This document shows positions 18,856-27,532 of a stretch of 34,596 bases of DNA, in pieces. How positions within the stretch are numbered: position 1 is the stretch's first letter; each line of letters opens with the position of its first letter. The notes beneath the pieces were generated by a model. That model was given only the letters and a program-made list of their open reading frames with translations. It was not told the origin of the DNA and made no database searches. The translations under genes and the position numbers were made by a program. Source of the DNA: Crenarchaeota archaeon 13_1_40CM_3_52_17 (lineage in GTDB: Archaea > Thermoproteota > Bathyarchaeia > 40CM-2-53-6); assembly GCA_001918745.1 (NCBI GenBank), contig MNGN01000064.1:1-34596 (forward strand), given 5' to 3'.

Positions 18856-18942
18856 ATTGGTGCGGAAGCCTCGTGAGGTCTCATGACCAAACGCGCTATA
18901 AAAACGGTTTCAGAGACTCGCATGAATTTGGGAAAGCAGGGC

Positions 18943-18950
18943 TTATAATC
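18943..18950 (+). promoter_or_regulatory. Possible TATA box (TTATAATC) for the membrane protein gene at 18991
   Basis: AT-rich octamer about 41 nt upstream of the ATG. Confidence 0.3.
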
Positions 18951-18990
18951 GGGGGATGGCCTTTGACCCACTTAACAACGTGGACCAGCG

Positions 18991-19431
18991 ATGGGTTTCA
19001 GAACAGGACTCTTCAAACTGAAGAGATCCCTCAACAACCTAGCATTTCGAATGAGTTTCGTTAAACTCGCACCCGGATCGAGCAGACCACTGTTGCCCGT
19101 AGCCTCCTTCCTGATCCTCGCCTTCACCGTCTTCGTCCTCGCAGGCGGACTGTTCATCTTGGTGGGTGCTGGTACCTCAGTGAGTCTCTTGAACGTCCAG
19201 CAAGGTCTCGGCTTCGTCTATCCCCACGACATCAACAACCAGACTCCCGCCGAAGGAGTGTTCGTGGCCCTGCTCTATGCGCTGGGAATCGTAGGATTGT
19301 ACATGATGTTCACGAGCACCCGGAACGCCTATCGGCCCAACCGAGCATACGGCTTTCTGGGATTCGGCATGCTGCTGAGCTTCGTCTTCATGGCCACGGC
19401 ATACTTTGTGCTATACCAGAAACTGATGTAG
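18991..19431 (+). CDS. Membrane protein of unknown function, about 3-4 TM
   Basis: 146 aa; hydrophobic stretches LLPVASFLILAFTVFVLAGGLFILVG, VFVALLYALGIVGLYMMF, FLGFGMLLSFVFMATAYFVLY. Confidence 0.65.
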   Translation: MGFRTGLFKLKRSLNNLAFRMSFVKLAPGSSRPLLPVASFLILAFTVFVLAGGLFILVGAGTSVSLLNVQQGLGFVYPHDINNQTPAEGVFVALLYALGIVGLYMMFTSTRNAYRPNRAYGFLGFGMLLSFVFMATAYFVLYQKLM

Positions 19432-19436
19432 TCTCC

Positions 19437-19450
19437 CCGCGGACCCGCGG
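19437..19450. terminator. GC-rich inverted repeat CCGCGG-AC-CCGCGG between convergent genes; possible hairpin
   Basis: Located between the stop of the 18991 ORF and the kdpC stop. Confidence 0.3.
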
Positions 19451-19475
19451 ATTGTTTCCTGGTCTGCACGAACTA

Positions 19476-19928
19476 TCAGAATTTACTGTAGGCAATGTTG
19501 CCTGTTTGGATGAGAGCGAGGTTGAGCCTTAGAACGTTGACGTACGGTGCACCGAAGATCCAGAACGTGCCTTCCTTGTTCTGGTCGACGATTTGTTGAA
19601 CCATATCCACTGAAATGCCTGTGGCAGAGCTAATCCTCGGGATCTGAGAATAAGCATCCTGGACTGTGATGTCGGGGTCAACCCCGGAAGCAGAATCGTT
19701 TCGAGGATGGAAAAAGATAGGGAGGCTGAAATTCTGCGCAATAAGACTCGAGCCCACAGGCTTACCGTGAAGCTGAACTAAGCTTCCATTTGCTTGAGAT
19801 GGAAAGACTAGCTGGGCTAAGCCCGTTATGACGAGGGGAAATATCAGCCCACACAATATCAGGGACACTACTGCCAATCTTATCGCGGGGCCATAGTTTT
19901 GTCCGAGTTTTTGCTTGATTTCCGTCAT
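19476..19928 (-). CDS. kdpC: Potassium-transporting ATPase subunit KdpC
   Basis: 150 aa; N-terminal TM, GSSLIAQNFSLPIFFHPRNDSASGVDPDITVQDAYSQIPRIS, PYVNVLRLNLAL; downstream of kdpB. Confidence 0.92.
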   Translation of the reverse strand: MTEIKQKLGQNYGPAIRLAVVSLILCGLIFPLVITGLAQLVFPSQANGSLVQLHGKPVGSSLIAQNFSLPIFFHPRNDSASGVDPDITVQDAYSQIPRISSATGISVDMVQQIVDQNKEGTFWIFGAPYVNVLRLNLALIQTGNIAYSKF

Positions 19929-19940
19929 GGTTTTGTTTTC

Positions 19941-22088
19941 CTAGAGCAACGATATTCCGAGGTCTATCAGCTTGATTCCCACAAATGGAATGATAACTCC
20001 GCCAACTCCATAGATCACTGTGTTCTTCAGGAAGAGTGTCATGGTTCCTGAAGGTTTGAACGTGACCCCTCTCATCGCTAACGGAATCAGAAGGGGGATG
20101 ATAATGGCGTTGAAGATGAGGGCGGAGAGAACGGCAGTGTTCAGGCCGAGCCCGAGAACGTTCAACGCCTTCAGCTCTGGGATGGTTGATGCAAACAAGA
20201 CTGGCATGATCGCGAAATATTTCGCTACATCGTTCGCGATGCTGAATGTAGTCACGGCGCCTCGGGTCATAAGCAATTGTTTTCCGAGCATCACTACCTC
20301 GATGATTTTGGCCGGGTTTGACTCGAGGTCGACCATATTGGCAGCTTCCTTCGCTGCTTGGGTCCCAGAGTTCATGGCCAGACCCACGTCGGCCATCGCT
20401 AGGGCAGGGGCGTCATTGGTCCCGTCTCCTATCATCGCAACAATTCTCGTCTCGCCTTGTTCCCGCTTGACGATGTGATACTTGTCCTCAGGTTTCGCCT
20501 CCGGTTGGTACTCGTCAATTCCCACCTCCGCCGCTATGCTCTTGGCGGTGAGCGGTTGATCGCCAGTTATCATAACCGGCCTAATGCCCATCACCTTGAC
20601 CGCCATGATCTTCTCCCTGATATCGGGTTTGAGAACGTCTCTCAGCCTTGCGATTCCGATCGCCTCTCGATTTCTCGAAAGCGCCATAGCTGTGTCTCCA
20701 GCTGCAGATATGTTCTGAACGATCCTGTCATAGTCTGTGGGAACAGATTTGACAATTTTCTTGATGGCATCTGGGGCGCCTTTGATAATTTCTGTCTCAT
20801 CGGATCCGATCGGGACGCCGCCCTCCACATGGGGTTCGAATTTTCTCCTCAGCCTTCCTCTCTCTCGGCCAGTCCCTCCGCTCTTTGGAAGCATGAATCC
20901 AGTCCCCCCAGCCAGTTTGACACCGCTAGTGCGGGTGCTGGCGCTGAACTCGTAGACCTCCGAGGCGTCTAGAGAGTTCATCTCTTTTGGAACAAACCCA
21001 TTCTCGTAAGCTAGCCTGATCATGCTTCTACCCTCGGGAGTATCATCATGCCACGAAGCTAGGAACGCGGCCTCGCCCACGTCCTTCTCGGTGAAGCCGG
21101 GGAATGGTAGAAACTCGACTGCCTGCCTATTACCGACTGTGATGGTCCCGGTTTTGTCGAGAAGAATTACATCGGTATCTCCCGCGGTTTCAACTGCCCG
21201 ACCGGATTTTGCGACTATCTTTTCCTTGTAGAGCCTGGAAATGCCGGATAGTCCGATCGAGGGTAGAAGTGCTCCTATCGTCGTAGGCAAGAGGCAGACG
21301 TAGAGCGCTATCAGGACCGAAAGGTCCGCTGCGAGACTTAGAACCAGAGATACGCCCAGCAGAGCCCCGATAAGGATGGTGAAAATCGCCGTGAGTCCTA
21401 TCAGGACAATTGTTACGGCCTGCTCGTTCGGCGTCTTCGGCCTCTTGGAGGACTCCACCATTCTAATCATCTGATTGATGAAAGTCTCATCAGGGTTGAC
21501 AGTGACCCTCGCCGTAAGAGTGTCACTGAGAACCTGCGAGCCCCCGATCACATCATCTCCCGGCGCCTTTCGAACCGCAGTTGACTCTCCTGTCAGGAGA
21601 GACTCGTCAACCATCGCGATTCCCTCTAGGACCGTTGCGTCAATGGGAACCGTGTCACCCTTCTCAAGAAGAATCATGTCGCCCTTACGAAGCTCTCTCG
21701 AGGGAGTCGGAACGATTCGTCTAGAATCTTCTTCGATGAGAATCTTCTTGCTGGATACCTCCATCTCGAGTCTACGAAGGCTGTTTGCAGTGTTCTTCGC
21801 CTGACTCTCTGCGAGCGCGTCAGATAGAGTGCTGAACCACACTGTAATCAGGAGAATCAACGCGACCTCCACGTAGAATGACTGGAGGGACGGGCTTGCA
21901 ACTCTGGGAAACCCTTCGGGGTATGTTGCCATAGCTGCTACGATGAAGAATGTGATCTCCACGATCAACATTACCGGGTTAGCGACTAGTCTAAGCGGAT
22001 TCAGTCGAACCAGCGAATCGACAAACACCTTCCTCGAAACCAGTGCTGGTCGCCGGACAAACAACATCCTGCTGAATCTAGTTGCCAT
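19941..22088 (-). CDS. kdpB: Potassium-transporting P-type ATPase subunit KdpB
   Basis: 715 aa; SLLTGESTAVRKAPG, DVILLDKTGTITVGNR, MIGDGTNDAPALAMADVGLAMNSGTQAAKEAANMVDLESNPAKIIEVV. Confidence 0.97.
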   Translation of the reverse strand: MATRFSRMLFVRRPALVSRKVFVDSLVRLNPLRLVANPVMLIVEITFFIVAAMATYPEGFPRVASPSLQSFYVEVALILLITVWFSTLSDALAESQAKNTANSLRRLEMEVSSKKILIEEDSRRIVPTPSRELRKGDMILLEKGDTVPIDATVLEGIAMVDESLLTGESTAVRKAPGDDVIGGSQVLSDTLTARVTVNPDETFINQMIRMVESSKRPKTPNEQAVTIVLIGLTAIFTILIGALLGVSLVLSLAADLSVLIALYVCLLPTTIGALLPSIGLSGISRLYKEKIVAKSGRAVETAGDTDVILLDKTGTITVGNRQAVEFLPFPGFTEKDVGEAAFLASWHDDTPEGRSMIRLAYENGFVPKEMNSLDASEVYEFSASTRTSGVKLAGGTGFMLPKSGGTGRERGRLRRKFEPHVEGGVPIGSDETEIIKGAPDAIKKIVKSVPTDYDRIVQNISAAGDTAMALSRNREAIGIARLRDVLKPDIREKIMAVKVMGIRPVMITGDQPLTAKSIAAEVGIDEYQPEAKPEDKYHIVKREQGETRIVAMIGDGTNDAPALAMADVGLAMNSGTQAAKEAANMVDLESNPAKIIEVVMLGKQLLMTRGAVTTFSIANDVAKYFAIMPVLFASTIPELKALNVLGLGLNTAVLSALIFNAIIIPLLIPLAMRGVTFKPSGTMTLFLKNTVIYGVGGVIIPFVGIKLIDLGISLL

Positions 22089-22098
22089 GATTCTTCCC

Positions 22099-23814
22099 CT
22101 AGAATCCGTTTACACGTCCTTGGAAGAACTCTCGAATCGGGCCTATCGCGAGAAATGGGAAGAAAGTGAGAAGGACGAGGACAAGTATGCTTCCGACAAT
22201 AACGATTGAGAAGAGGAAACTGTCCGTCCTTACGCCGACATCTGTTGTGAGTCTCTTTCTATTGATCATAGATCCTCCCAAGGCAAGCAATAGACCGATG
22301 GGTACGAAGCGCCCCAACAACATGACAATCCCTGTTGAGATGTTGAAGAATGGAGTGTTTGCGGATGCTCCGAGAAAATCGCTTCCATTGTTTGCCGCTG
22401 CTGTAGTAAACTCGTAGAAGATCCGGGTGAAGCCTATCGAGTTAGTCCCAACGCCGATTGCGCTTGCTGCCCCAGTTGAAAAGGCGAGGACTGTTGGTAT
22501 GAGGATGATGAGTGGGTGGACGAGAAACGCGATCATCACCAGTTTAACGTCCCTTGGAGTTATTTTCATTCCCAAGTACTCTGGGGTTCGGCCGGACATG
22601 AGGCCGACGATGAAGACAGTGAGGACGATGAACATGACCATGTACATCAGCCCTACTCCCTTCCCACCAGGGGTTGCCTGGATCAGCATTCCATTGAATG
22701 AGGAAAGTACGACCAGCGGGTTCATGCTGGATAGGGATGCGTTAACTGAGCCCGTGGTCACTGCCGTCGTGACAACGGTCCAGAAAACTGAGAAGAAGCC
22801 TCCAAAACGGACCTCCATGCCCGGACCCACAACTGAGAAGCTGGGGGTGAAGGCAATTAAGAGATCTAGTGCAAAGAGCGCATAGGCGCCCCAAAGAATC
22901 GGACGGCTTTCCCGTTTCTTACCAATCAATTGGCCGAATACAAAACAGAGTGATGTGGGAATCAGTAGCATGAGGAAGATCTGGAAGATGTCAGATGGAG
23001 GATTCGGGTTTTGGAATGGATAAGCTGAGTTCGCGCCAAAGTAACCTCCCCCATTTGTGCCCAGCTGCATGATACCGACAAGCGAAGCGACTGGGCCCAC
23101 CAAGATTGCTTGGGTAGCTCTCGTCGTCGCACCCTCCACTGTCGTGACAACTTGGTATCCGGTCAGAGTCTGAGGAACTCCCAGGCCGACGAATACTAAG
23201 GATGCCACGAAGCACAAAGGAAGCAGTATTCTTGTGAGAGACCTTGTAAAATCGACATAAAAATTACCCATGCCCTTCGAGTGGGCAATGAACCCTCGAA
23301 TCATCGCGATAGCCACGGATATTCCCGTAGCTGCACTGGTGAACTGCAGGAACTGGACGGCCATCATCTGACTAAGATAGGAAAGACCAGGAACTCCAGT
23401 TAGATTACTACAATTCGGGAGTTGAATGCAGTTTCCCTCTCCATTGTAGTGTTGTAAGTTGGTGTTGGTTGCGAAGCTGACAACCTGCATGAATGCAAGG
23501 TCCCATGAGAGACCGGGAAACCCTTGAGGGTTCAAGGGAAGAACGCCTTGAAGTGAGAATATTGTGAACGCGATTGCCATCTGGAAAATATTGACAATGA
23601 CAGCGGCGAGAAAGTATTCTTTCCAGCTCATACCGCGAGCCGGATCAACGCCCACGAGTCGATAGATTCCTCGTTCGACAGGGTTGAGTATCTTGTCGAG
23701 GCGACTAGGTGCTAGCGTGAATACTCTAGTAATGTGCGGGGAGAGGAGACGCGCCGATAAGATGGCTATGGCCAGAATTGTGATGAGTATGAATAAATTG
23801 CTCGGGTCGATCAG
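22099..23814 (-). CDS. kdpA: Potassium-transporting ATPase subunit KdpA; conserved N-terminus extends to about 23814, apparently with a CTG start
   Basis: FATNTNLQHYNGE, GTNGGGYFGANSAYPFQNPNP, AAANNGSDFLG selectivity-filter motifs; upstream of the ORF-track GTG (23655) the same frame reads LIDPSNLFILITILAIAILSARLLSPHITRVFTLAPSRLDKILNPVERGIYRLVGVDPARGMSW, typical KdpA N-terminus. Confidence 0.9.
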   Translation of the reverse strand: MIDPSNLFILITILAIAILSARLLSPHITRVFTLAPSRLDKILNPVERGIYRLVGVDPARGMSWKEYFLAAVIVNIFQMAIAFTIFSLQGVLPLNPQGFPGLSWDLAFMQVVSFATNTNLQHYNGEGNCIQLPNCSNLTGVPGLSYLSQMMAVQFLQFTSAATGISVAIAMIRGFIAHSKGMGNFYVDFTRSLTRILLPLCFVASLVFVGLGVPQTLTGYQVVTTVEGATTRATQAILVGPVASLVGIMQLGTNGGGYFGANSAYPFQNPNPPSDIFQIFLMLLIPTSLCFVFGQLIGKKRESRPILWGAYALFALDLLIAFTPSFSVVGPGMEVRFGGFFSVFWTVVTTAVTTGSVNASLSSMNPLVVLSSFNGMLIQATPGGKGVGLMYMVMFIVLTVFIVGLMSGRTPEYLGMKITPRDVKLVMIAFLVHPLIILIPTVLAFSTGAASAIGVGTNSIGFTRIFYEFTTAAANNGSDFLGASANTPFFNISTGIVMLLGRFVPIGLLLALGGSMINRKRLTTDVGVRTDSFLFSIVIVGSILVLVLLTFFPFLAIGPIREFFQGRVNGF

Positions 23815-23863
23815 CCGCTAACCGCCTCCATGGCACGGCCTCAGAGCTCACTGGGAGGTTAAT

Positions 23864-24178
23864 CTATTTCCGGTGACTGAAGGAAGCTGTTACAGCCGAT
23901 GTCGTATTCAAGATATCGCCGTTGGACCCGGAGCCCTTGTGCGTTTTTAGAACAATCGAGCTGACAGTGCTCTTGACGCCCTTGACCTTCATTATCTTGT
24001 TCTTGAGCACATCTCGAAACTCCTCAATGTCTGAGGCTGAGACAACAGTGACAATGTCAAACTCGCCGGTGACCTCGTAGAGGTCGACTACCTTGTCGAG
24101 GCGGGATAGAGCCTGGACTACATCGTCCATGTACGGCGATTCCACGAAGATGCTAACGAATGCGATGAGCGAGGCCAT
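23864..24178 (-). CDS. Stand-alone Lrp/AsnC ligand-binding (RAM) domain protein
   Basis: 104 aa; LIAFVSIFVESPYMDDVVQALSRLDKVVDLYEVTGEFDIVTVVSASDIEEFRDVLKNKIMKVKGVKSTVSSIVL; no HTH in the ORF. Confidence 0.85.
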   Translation of the reverse strand: MASLIAFVSIFVESPYMDDVVQALSRLDKVVDLYEVTGEFDIVTVVSASDIEEFRDVLKNKIMKVKGVKSTVSSIVLKTHKGSGSNGDILNTTSAVTASFSHRK

Positions 24179-24340
24179 GTTGATTCGACCGGCTTCGCAC
24201 CCGCGGCTGCGGCGGTAATTTATGCATTTCTTACAAGAAAGCTAGCCATTCTCAGCTTACTCAAAATATCCCTCGCCCGACCTGCCCAAGATTCACAATC
24301 GAATACTCACGATAAACCCCGGTACTAGACTGGACGCATG

Positions 24341-24435
24341 TGTTGTAACCTGACCTTCAGTAGTCCCTATCGAGTTTTTCAACCAATCGGCGCGGATGTT
24401 GTAACAACTGAAATCCTTCGGTCTGGGTTACAACG
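24341..24435. repeat. Three TTGTAAC-core repeats: TGTTGTAACC (24341-24350), TGTTGTAACA (24397-24406), inverted GGTTACAACG (24426-24435)
   Basis: Read directly in the divergent intergenic region upstream of the 24469 gene. Confidence 0.6.
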
Positions 24436-24468
24436 AGTTTATGCCCGGACGGGTTCTCAACGAAACAA

Positions 24469-24879
24469 ATGAGCAGGAGCCTAGCTCTAGTCATGGGTTC
24501 GTCCATTTCACCTAATGCTCAGGACGACTTCCGAACAAGCTGGAAGACTAGCAGGACCAACTCAAAGTTGGCGCAAGAGAAGACTTTCTCGTCGATGTTG
24601 CAGCTTAGTATTGGCGAGGGAGTGAGAGCGGCCCTGGGCCAGGCAATCCTCGGAGTTCTAAACGGCCAAGGCTTATTCAATGAAGCAACCGCTCCAAAGG
24701 AGTTCCATAGGAAGCTACAAACAGTATTCGGCAACGGGGCAACGGTACTCGAGAAAGTCATCGTCAAAGATCTCTTTCGGAAGCTGAATATTCCATACAA
24801 TTCTCAAGAACACTTCGACTATGGCGAGGCCCTTGAGAGGGCAAAAGATGCCTGCGCAGTAGAGGTACCAACAAAATGA
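24469..24879 (+). CDS. Small archaeal protein of unknown function, paralogous to the 25789..26112 product (possible NitrOD5-like output domain)
   Basis: 136 aa; APKEFHRKLQTVFGNGATVLEKVIVKDLFRKL resembles MDEFLQALRALLGYGARVVEKLVIARL. Confidence 0.6.
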   Translation: MSRSLALVMGSSISPNAQDDFRTSWKTSRTNSKLAQEKTFSSMLQLSIGEGVRAALGQAILGVLNGQGLFNEATAPKEFHRKLQTVFGNGATVLEKVIVKDLFRKLNIPYNSQEHFDYGEALERAKDACAVEVPTK

Positions 24880-25187
24880 GCGCCGCACAGATGCTTGAAA
24901 CGCTCCTCGCCTCAGAGATCACGGGAGACCTGCTGGTATTGTTCCACCGCAATCCTGGGCTCATCGACACACTCGACAGCGTAGCACGCCGCATTGGAAG
25001 AACCGGGAATGCGATCGAAGAAGATGTCCGGAGTCTTGTGAATCTGGGTATCTTGAAGACAAGGAGAATTGGTCGTTCGGAAGTCTTACTCTTGGACCGT
25101 GCCAGGGACAGGGAAGTCTTGGACGCTGTCGCGAAACATCTAAGGAATCTGGAAGGAGTCGAGAAAATTGACAACGTTAAGTTCTAG
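24876..25187 (+). CDS. Winged-helix DNA-binding protein (putative transcriptional regulator)
   Basis: 103 aa; LLASEITGDLLVLFHRNPGLIDTLDSVARRIGRTGNAIEEDVRSLVNLGILKTRRIGRSEVLLLDRARDREVLDAV; ATGA overlap with the preceding gene. Confidence 0.7.
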   Translation: MSAAQMLETLLASEITGDLLVLFHRNPGLIDTLDSVARRIGRTGNAIEEDVRSLVNLGILKTRRIGRSEVLLLDRARDREVLDAVAKHLRNLEGVEKIDNVKF

Positions 25188-25249
25188 GACACGAGTCTCC
25201 GGATGTCTTCCGCGGGGCCATAAAGAACGAAAGTGAGGCGATAGCGAGA

Positions 25250-25621
25250 ATGCTAGATCCTATCGTCTTACCAACGCTCTATTTCATCGCAGTCTTGGAA
25301 CTCATCTTCCAAGCGGGCGTCGTATTCTACGCCTACAAAGTGACGAGGATAACGGGCTCGTTCCGTGCCTGGACCTTGATAATCGCGGCGTTTTCGTTGC
25401 TGACGATTCAAAGCGTCGTCGGGTTGGCTCTGACACTTTCACTTCCAGCCGACCAGATAGCTAGTCTGATAAGCTCGGTTGGAGAGACTACTGCTATCCT
25501 CAGCTCGATGGTCACAGCGATAGCGGGAGCGCTTCTGTTCCTCGGCGTCTTTGGGCTCGCCAAACGATTCGAAAGCCAGGCAAAACCGCAGCCTGAGCAC
25601 GGGAAGAAAACCCCCGTCTGA
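25250..25621 (+). CDS. Small membrane protein, about 3 TM, unknown function
   Basis: 123 aa; VLPTLYFIAVLELIFQAGVVFYAY, WTLIIAAFSLLTIQSVVGLALTLSL, AILSSMVTAIAGALLFLGVFGL. Confidence 0.6.
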   Translation: MLDPIVLPTLYFIAVLELIFQAGVVFYAYKVTRITGSFRAWTLIIAAFSLLTIQSVVGLALTLSLPADQIASLISSVGETTAILSSMVTAIAGALLFLGVFGLAKRFESQAKPQPEHGKKTPV

Positions 25622-25788
25622 GGCCGACAAATTCTTCGAATTATTCGTGGGAGGCTGCCAAGGAAACAAATGTGCTACTTGAATATGAGCACGCATAATA
25701 GCTCAGGAAATGCTAGAGGTTACTGGGCCTACGAGAGAACTTCTCGAGACAAGTTTGGATCGCGCTTGGAGTTTTCCTAGCCTGTCGG

Positions 25789-26112
25789 TCAAACCTTATT
25801 CCGGCCCTTGCTCGAGAGATTCACAATCTCGGCCAGATTTCTACCTCTCGCTTCAGCAAGGGAAACTTCATTCGTTTCGACTAATCTAGCGATTACCAAC
25901 TTTTCGACTACTCTCGCTCCGTATCCGAGCAGTGCGCGAAGTGCTTGGAGGAATTCGTCCATTCTCTCGGGTGCTTCTTCCAAAGAAATGGAATATCTCT
26001 TACGAAGATACAGGAGAACAGAGTCCCTCGTACTAGTCCCGAGTGCACTGAGAGCGGCATCGATGGATTCTATCAGCGGTCGGTCCAACGACGTGCCGAC
26101 TATTGCGGCCAA
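25789..26112 (-). CDS. Small archaeal protein of unknown function, paralogue of the 24469 product; follows the KaiC-like gene directly
   Basis: 107 aa; IDAALSALGTSTRDSVLLYLRKRYSISLEEAPERMDEFLQALRALLGYGARVVEKLVIARLVE; start 1 nt after the KaiC-like stop. Confidence 0.65.
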   Translation of the reverse strand: MAAIVGTSLDRPLIESIDAALSALGTSTRDSVLLYLRKRYSISLEEAPERMDEFLQALRALLGYGARVVEKLVIARLVETNEVSLAEARGRNLAEIVNLSSKGRNKV

Positions 26113-26113
26113 G

Positions 26114-27532
26114 TTACGAGACCTGAATCAGTTCGATCTGGGCATGTGCTCCCTTGTCGGGGAGAGAGACTCCGTAATAGTCCGTCCTCGGTTTCACTCC
26201 CAAGAGACAGAGAACGCCGTCATACTGGACGAGTCTCAAATGAACGTCTGAGGCACTGGCAAGCTCTCTCAAGGTACTAGAGAATGGCCGAGCTATTGAG
26301 ATCATGATGTCACCAGCGTTTCGCACCTTGGCGATGGTCTCGATGATCAGACCCTGCATTGCGGGGAGATCCTTGGCGTATTTCGCCTCTAGCGCATCGA
26401 AGCCGATTATGCTTAACAGACGGTTCTCCGGTTTCCGCAGCTTCCTAGCTGTCTTCCAGAACATGTCAAAGGGCTGGAGGACCGTCGCACCCCCAAGGTC
26501 CACGGTGTTCGGACCACCCTTGCCCGTAATGTCGAAGATTTGAACTGACGCAAGCCCATCTGGAATGGATTTTCTGAGGGATTCCTGCAATTCCTCGGGA
26601 TACATTCCATTGACTGGGATACAAATGACTTGGTCACCGGACTTGACAGTGTTTGATATTATCGGCGAGAGAAAACTCATAAGTGAAGGTGATGAGACGT
26701 CTTCCCCGACCTCCAGGAGAATGTGGCTTCCCCTTCTAAGTCCGCCCCCGAGAACCGTGTCTAGACTCTTGATTCCAGTGGAAGAGTGTGATGCGGTATT
26801 CTTGATGACTGGATAAGAATGCCCATTGTTAGCATGTGAGGAGTCGAAAGGGCTTAGCATTCGAAACCCCCCATCGAGGGTGAACATGTGCTCCCTTCTC
26901 CCTATTTTGGTTCCCCGCAACTTGTGAATGATCAGATTTCTAATAACCCGCCCGTCGATCTCCTTCTGGGTGAACTTGAGGACTCCATCGGCAACGAACT
27001 CTTCTATCCCGAGCCCAAGCCTCGAAGTCCCCATTGGGACTTCTGAGATGAGGAGAGTGGTGCACTCAGCTTGCCTGATTATCTTGCCGAGAATCGTGTG
27101 AAGGATTGACCTCGCTTCTATCAGTTGAGGGACCGCTTGAGCCATTGCGGAAAAGGAGTCGATCACAAGCCTCGATGCTTTGAAGTCAAGGACCGCGTCA
27201 ACTATGGATTGGGTCACAGCGGGAATGCCTTCGTTCTTGACAGTTAGAAGGTCCATGTAGAGGAACATGCCAGCTTCATCTGCCTTTGCAAAGTCCAAAC
27301 CGTTCCGTGCGGTTTCCGAGAAAAACGCGTCACGACCCTCAGCGAAGGATACATAGATTCCCCTGTCTCCCTTGATGACACCCTCGTACAGGAATCTCGC
27401 GCTGAATGCCGTCTTACCCGACCCAGGAGTTCCTGCCACGAGAAATAGACCGGCTTTGGGCAGTCCACCCTCTATAACTTCGTCCAGTTCAGGGATGCCT
27501 GTGGGGACCCGTTGGAACAATCTTACAATCAC
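26114..27532 (-). CDS. KaiC-like RecA-superfamily ATPase with two RecA domains, the second lacking a canonical Walker A
   Basis: Domain 1: PTGIPELDEVIEGGLPKAGLFLVAGTPGSGKTAFSARFLYEG, RLVIDSFSAM. Domain 2: STGIKSLDTVLGGGLRRGSHILLEVGEDVSSPSL. Confidence 0.88.
   Translation of the reverse strand: MIVRLFQRVPTGIPELDEVIEGGLPKAGLFLVAGTPGSGKTAFSARFLYEGVIKGDRGIYVSFAEGRDAFFSETARNGLDFAKADEAGMFLYMDLLTVKNEGIPAVTQSIVDAVLDFKASRLVIDSFSAMAQAVPQLIEARSILHTILGKIIRQAECTTLLISEVPMGTSRLGLGIEEFVADGVLKFTQKEIDGRVIRNLIIHKLRGTKIGRREHMFTLDGGFRMLSPFDSSHANNGHSYPVIKNTASHSSTGIKSLDTVLGGGLRRGSHILLEVGEDVSSPSLMSFLSPIISNTVKSGDQVICIPVNGMYPEELQESLRKSIPDGLASVQIFDITGKGGPNTVDLGGATVLQPFDMFWKTARKLRKPENRLLSIIGFDALEAKYAKDLPAMQGLIIETIAKVRNAGDIMISIARPFSSTLRELASASDVHLRLVQYDGVLCLLGVKPRTDYYGVSLPDKGAHAQIELIQVS

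Noticed and set aside
20020-20478. 152-aa + strand ORF inside kdpB, and 22427..22885 inside kdpA
   Set aside because: Antisense shadows of membrane-protein codons; KdpB/KdpA on the minus strand are unambiguous.
25732-25746. CGAGA-GAACT-TCTCG hairpin between convergent genes
   Set aside because: Only a 5-bp stem with no following T-tract; too weak to call a terminator.
25808-26280. + strand ORFs 25808..26251 and 25945..26280
   Set aside because: Antisense to the small paralogue and KaiC-like genes; no coherent protein features.
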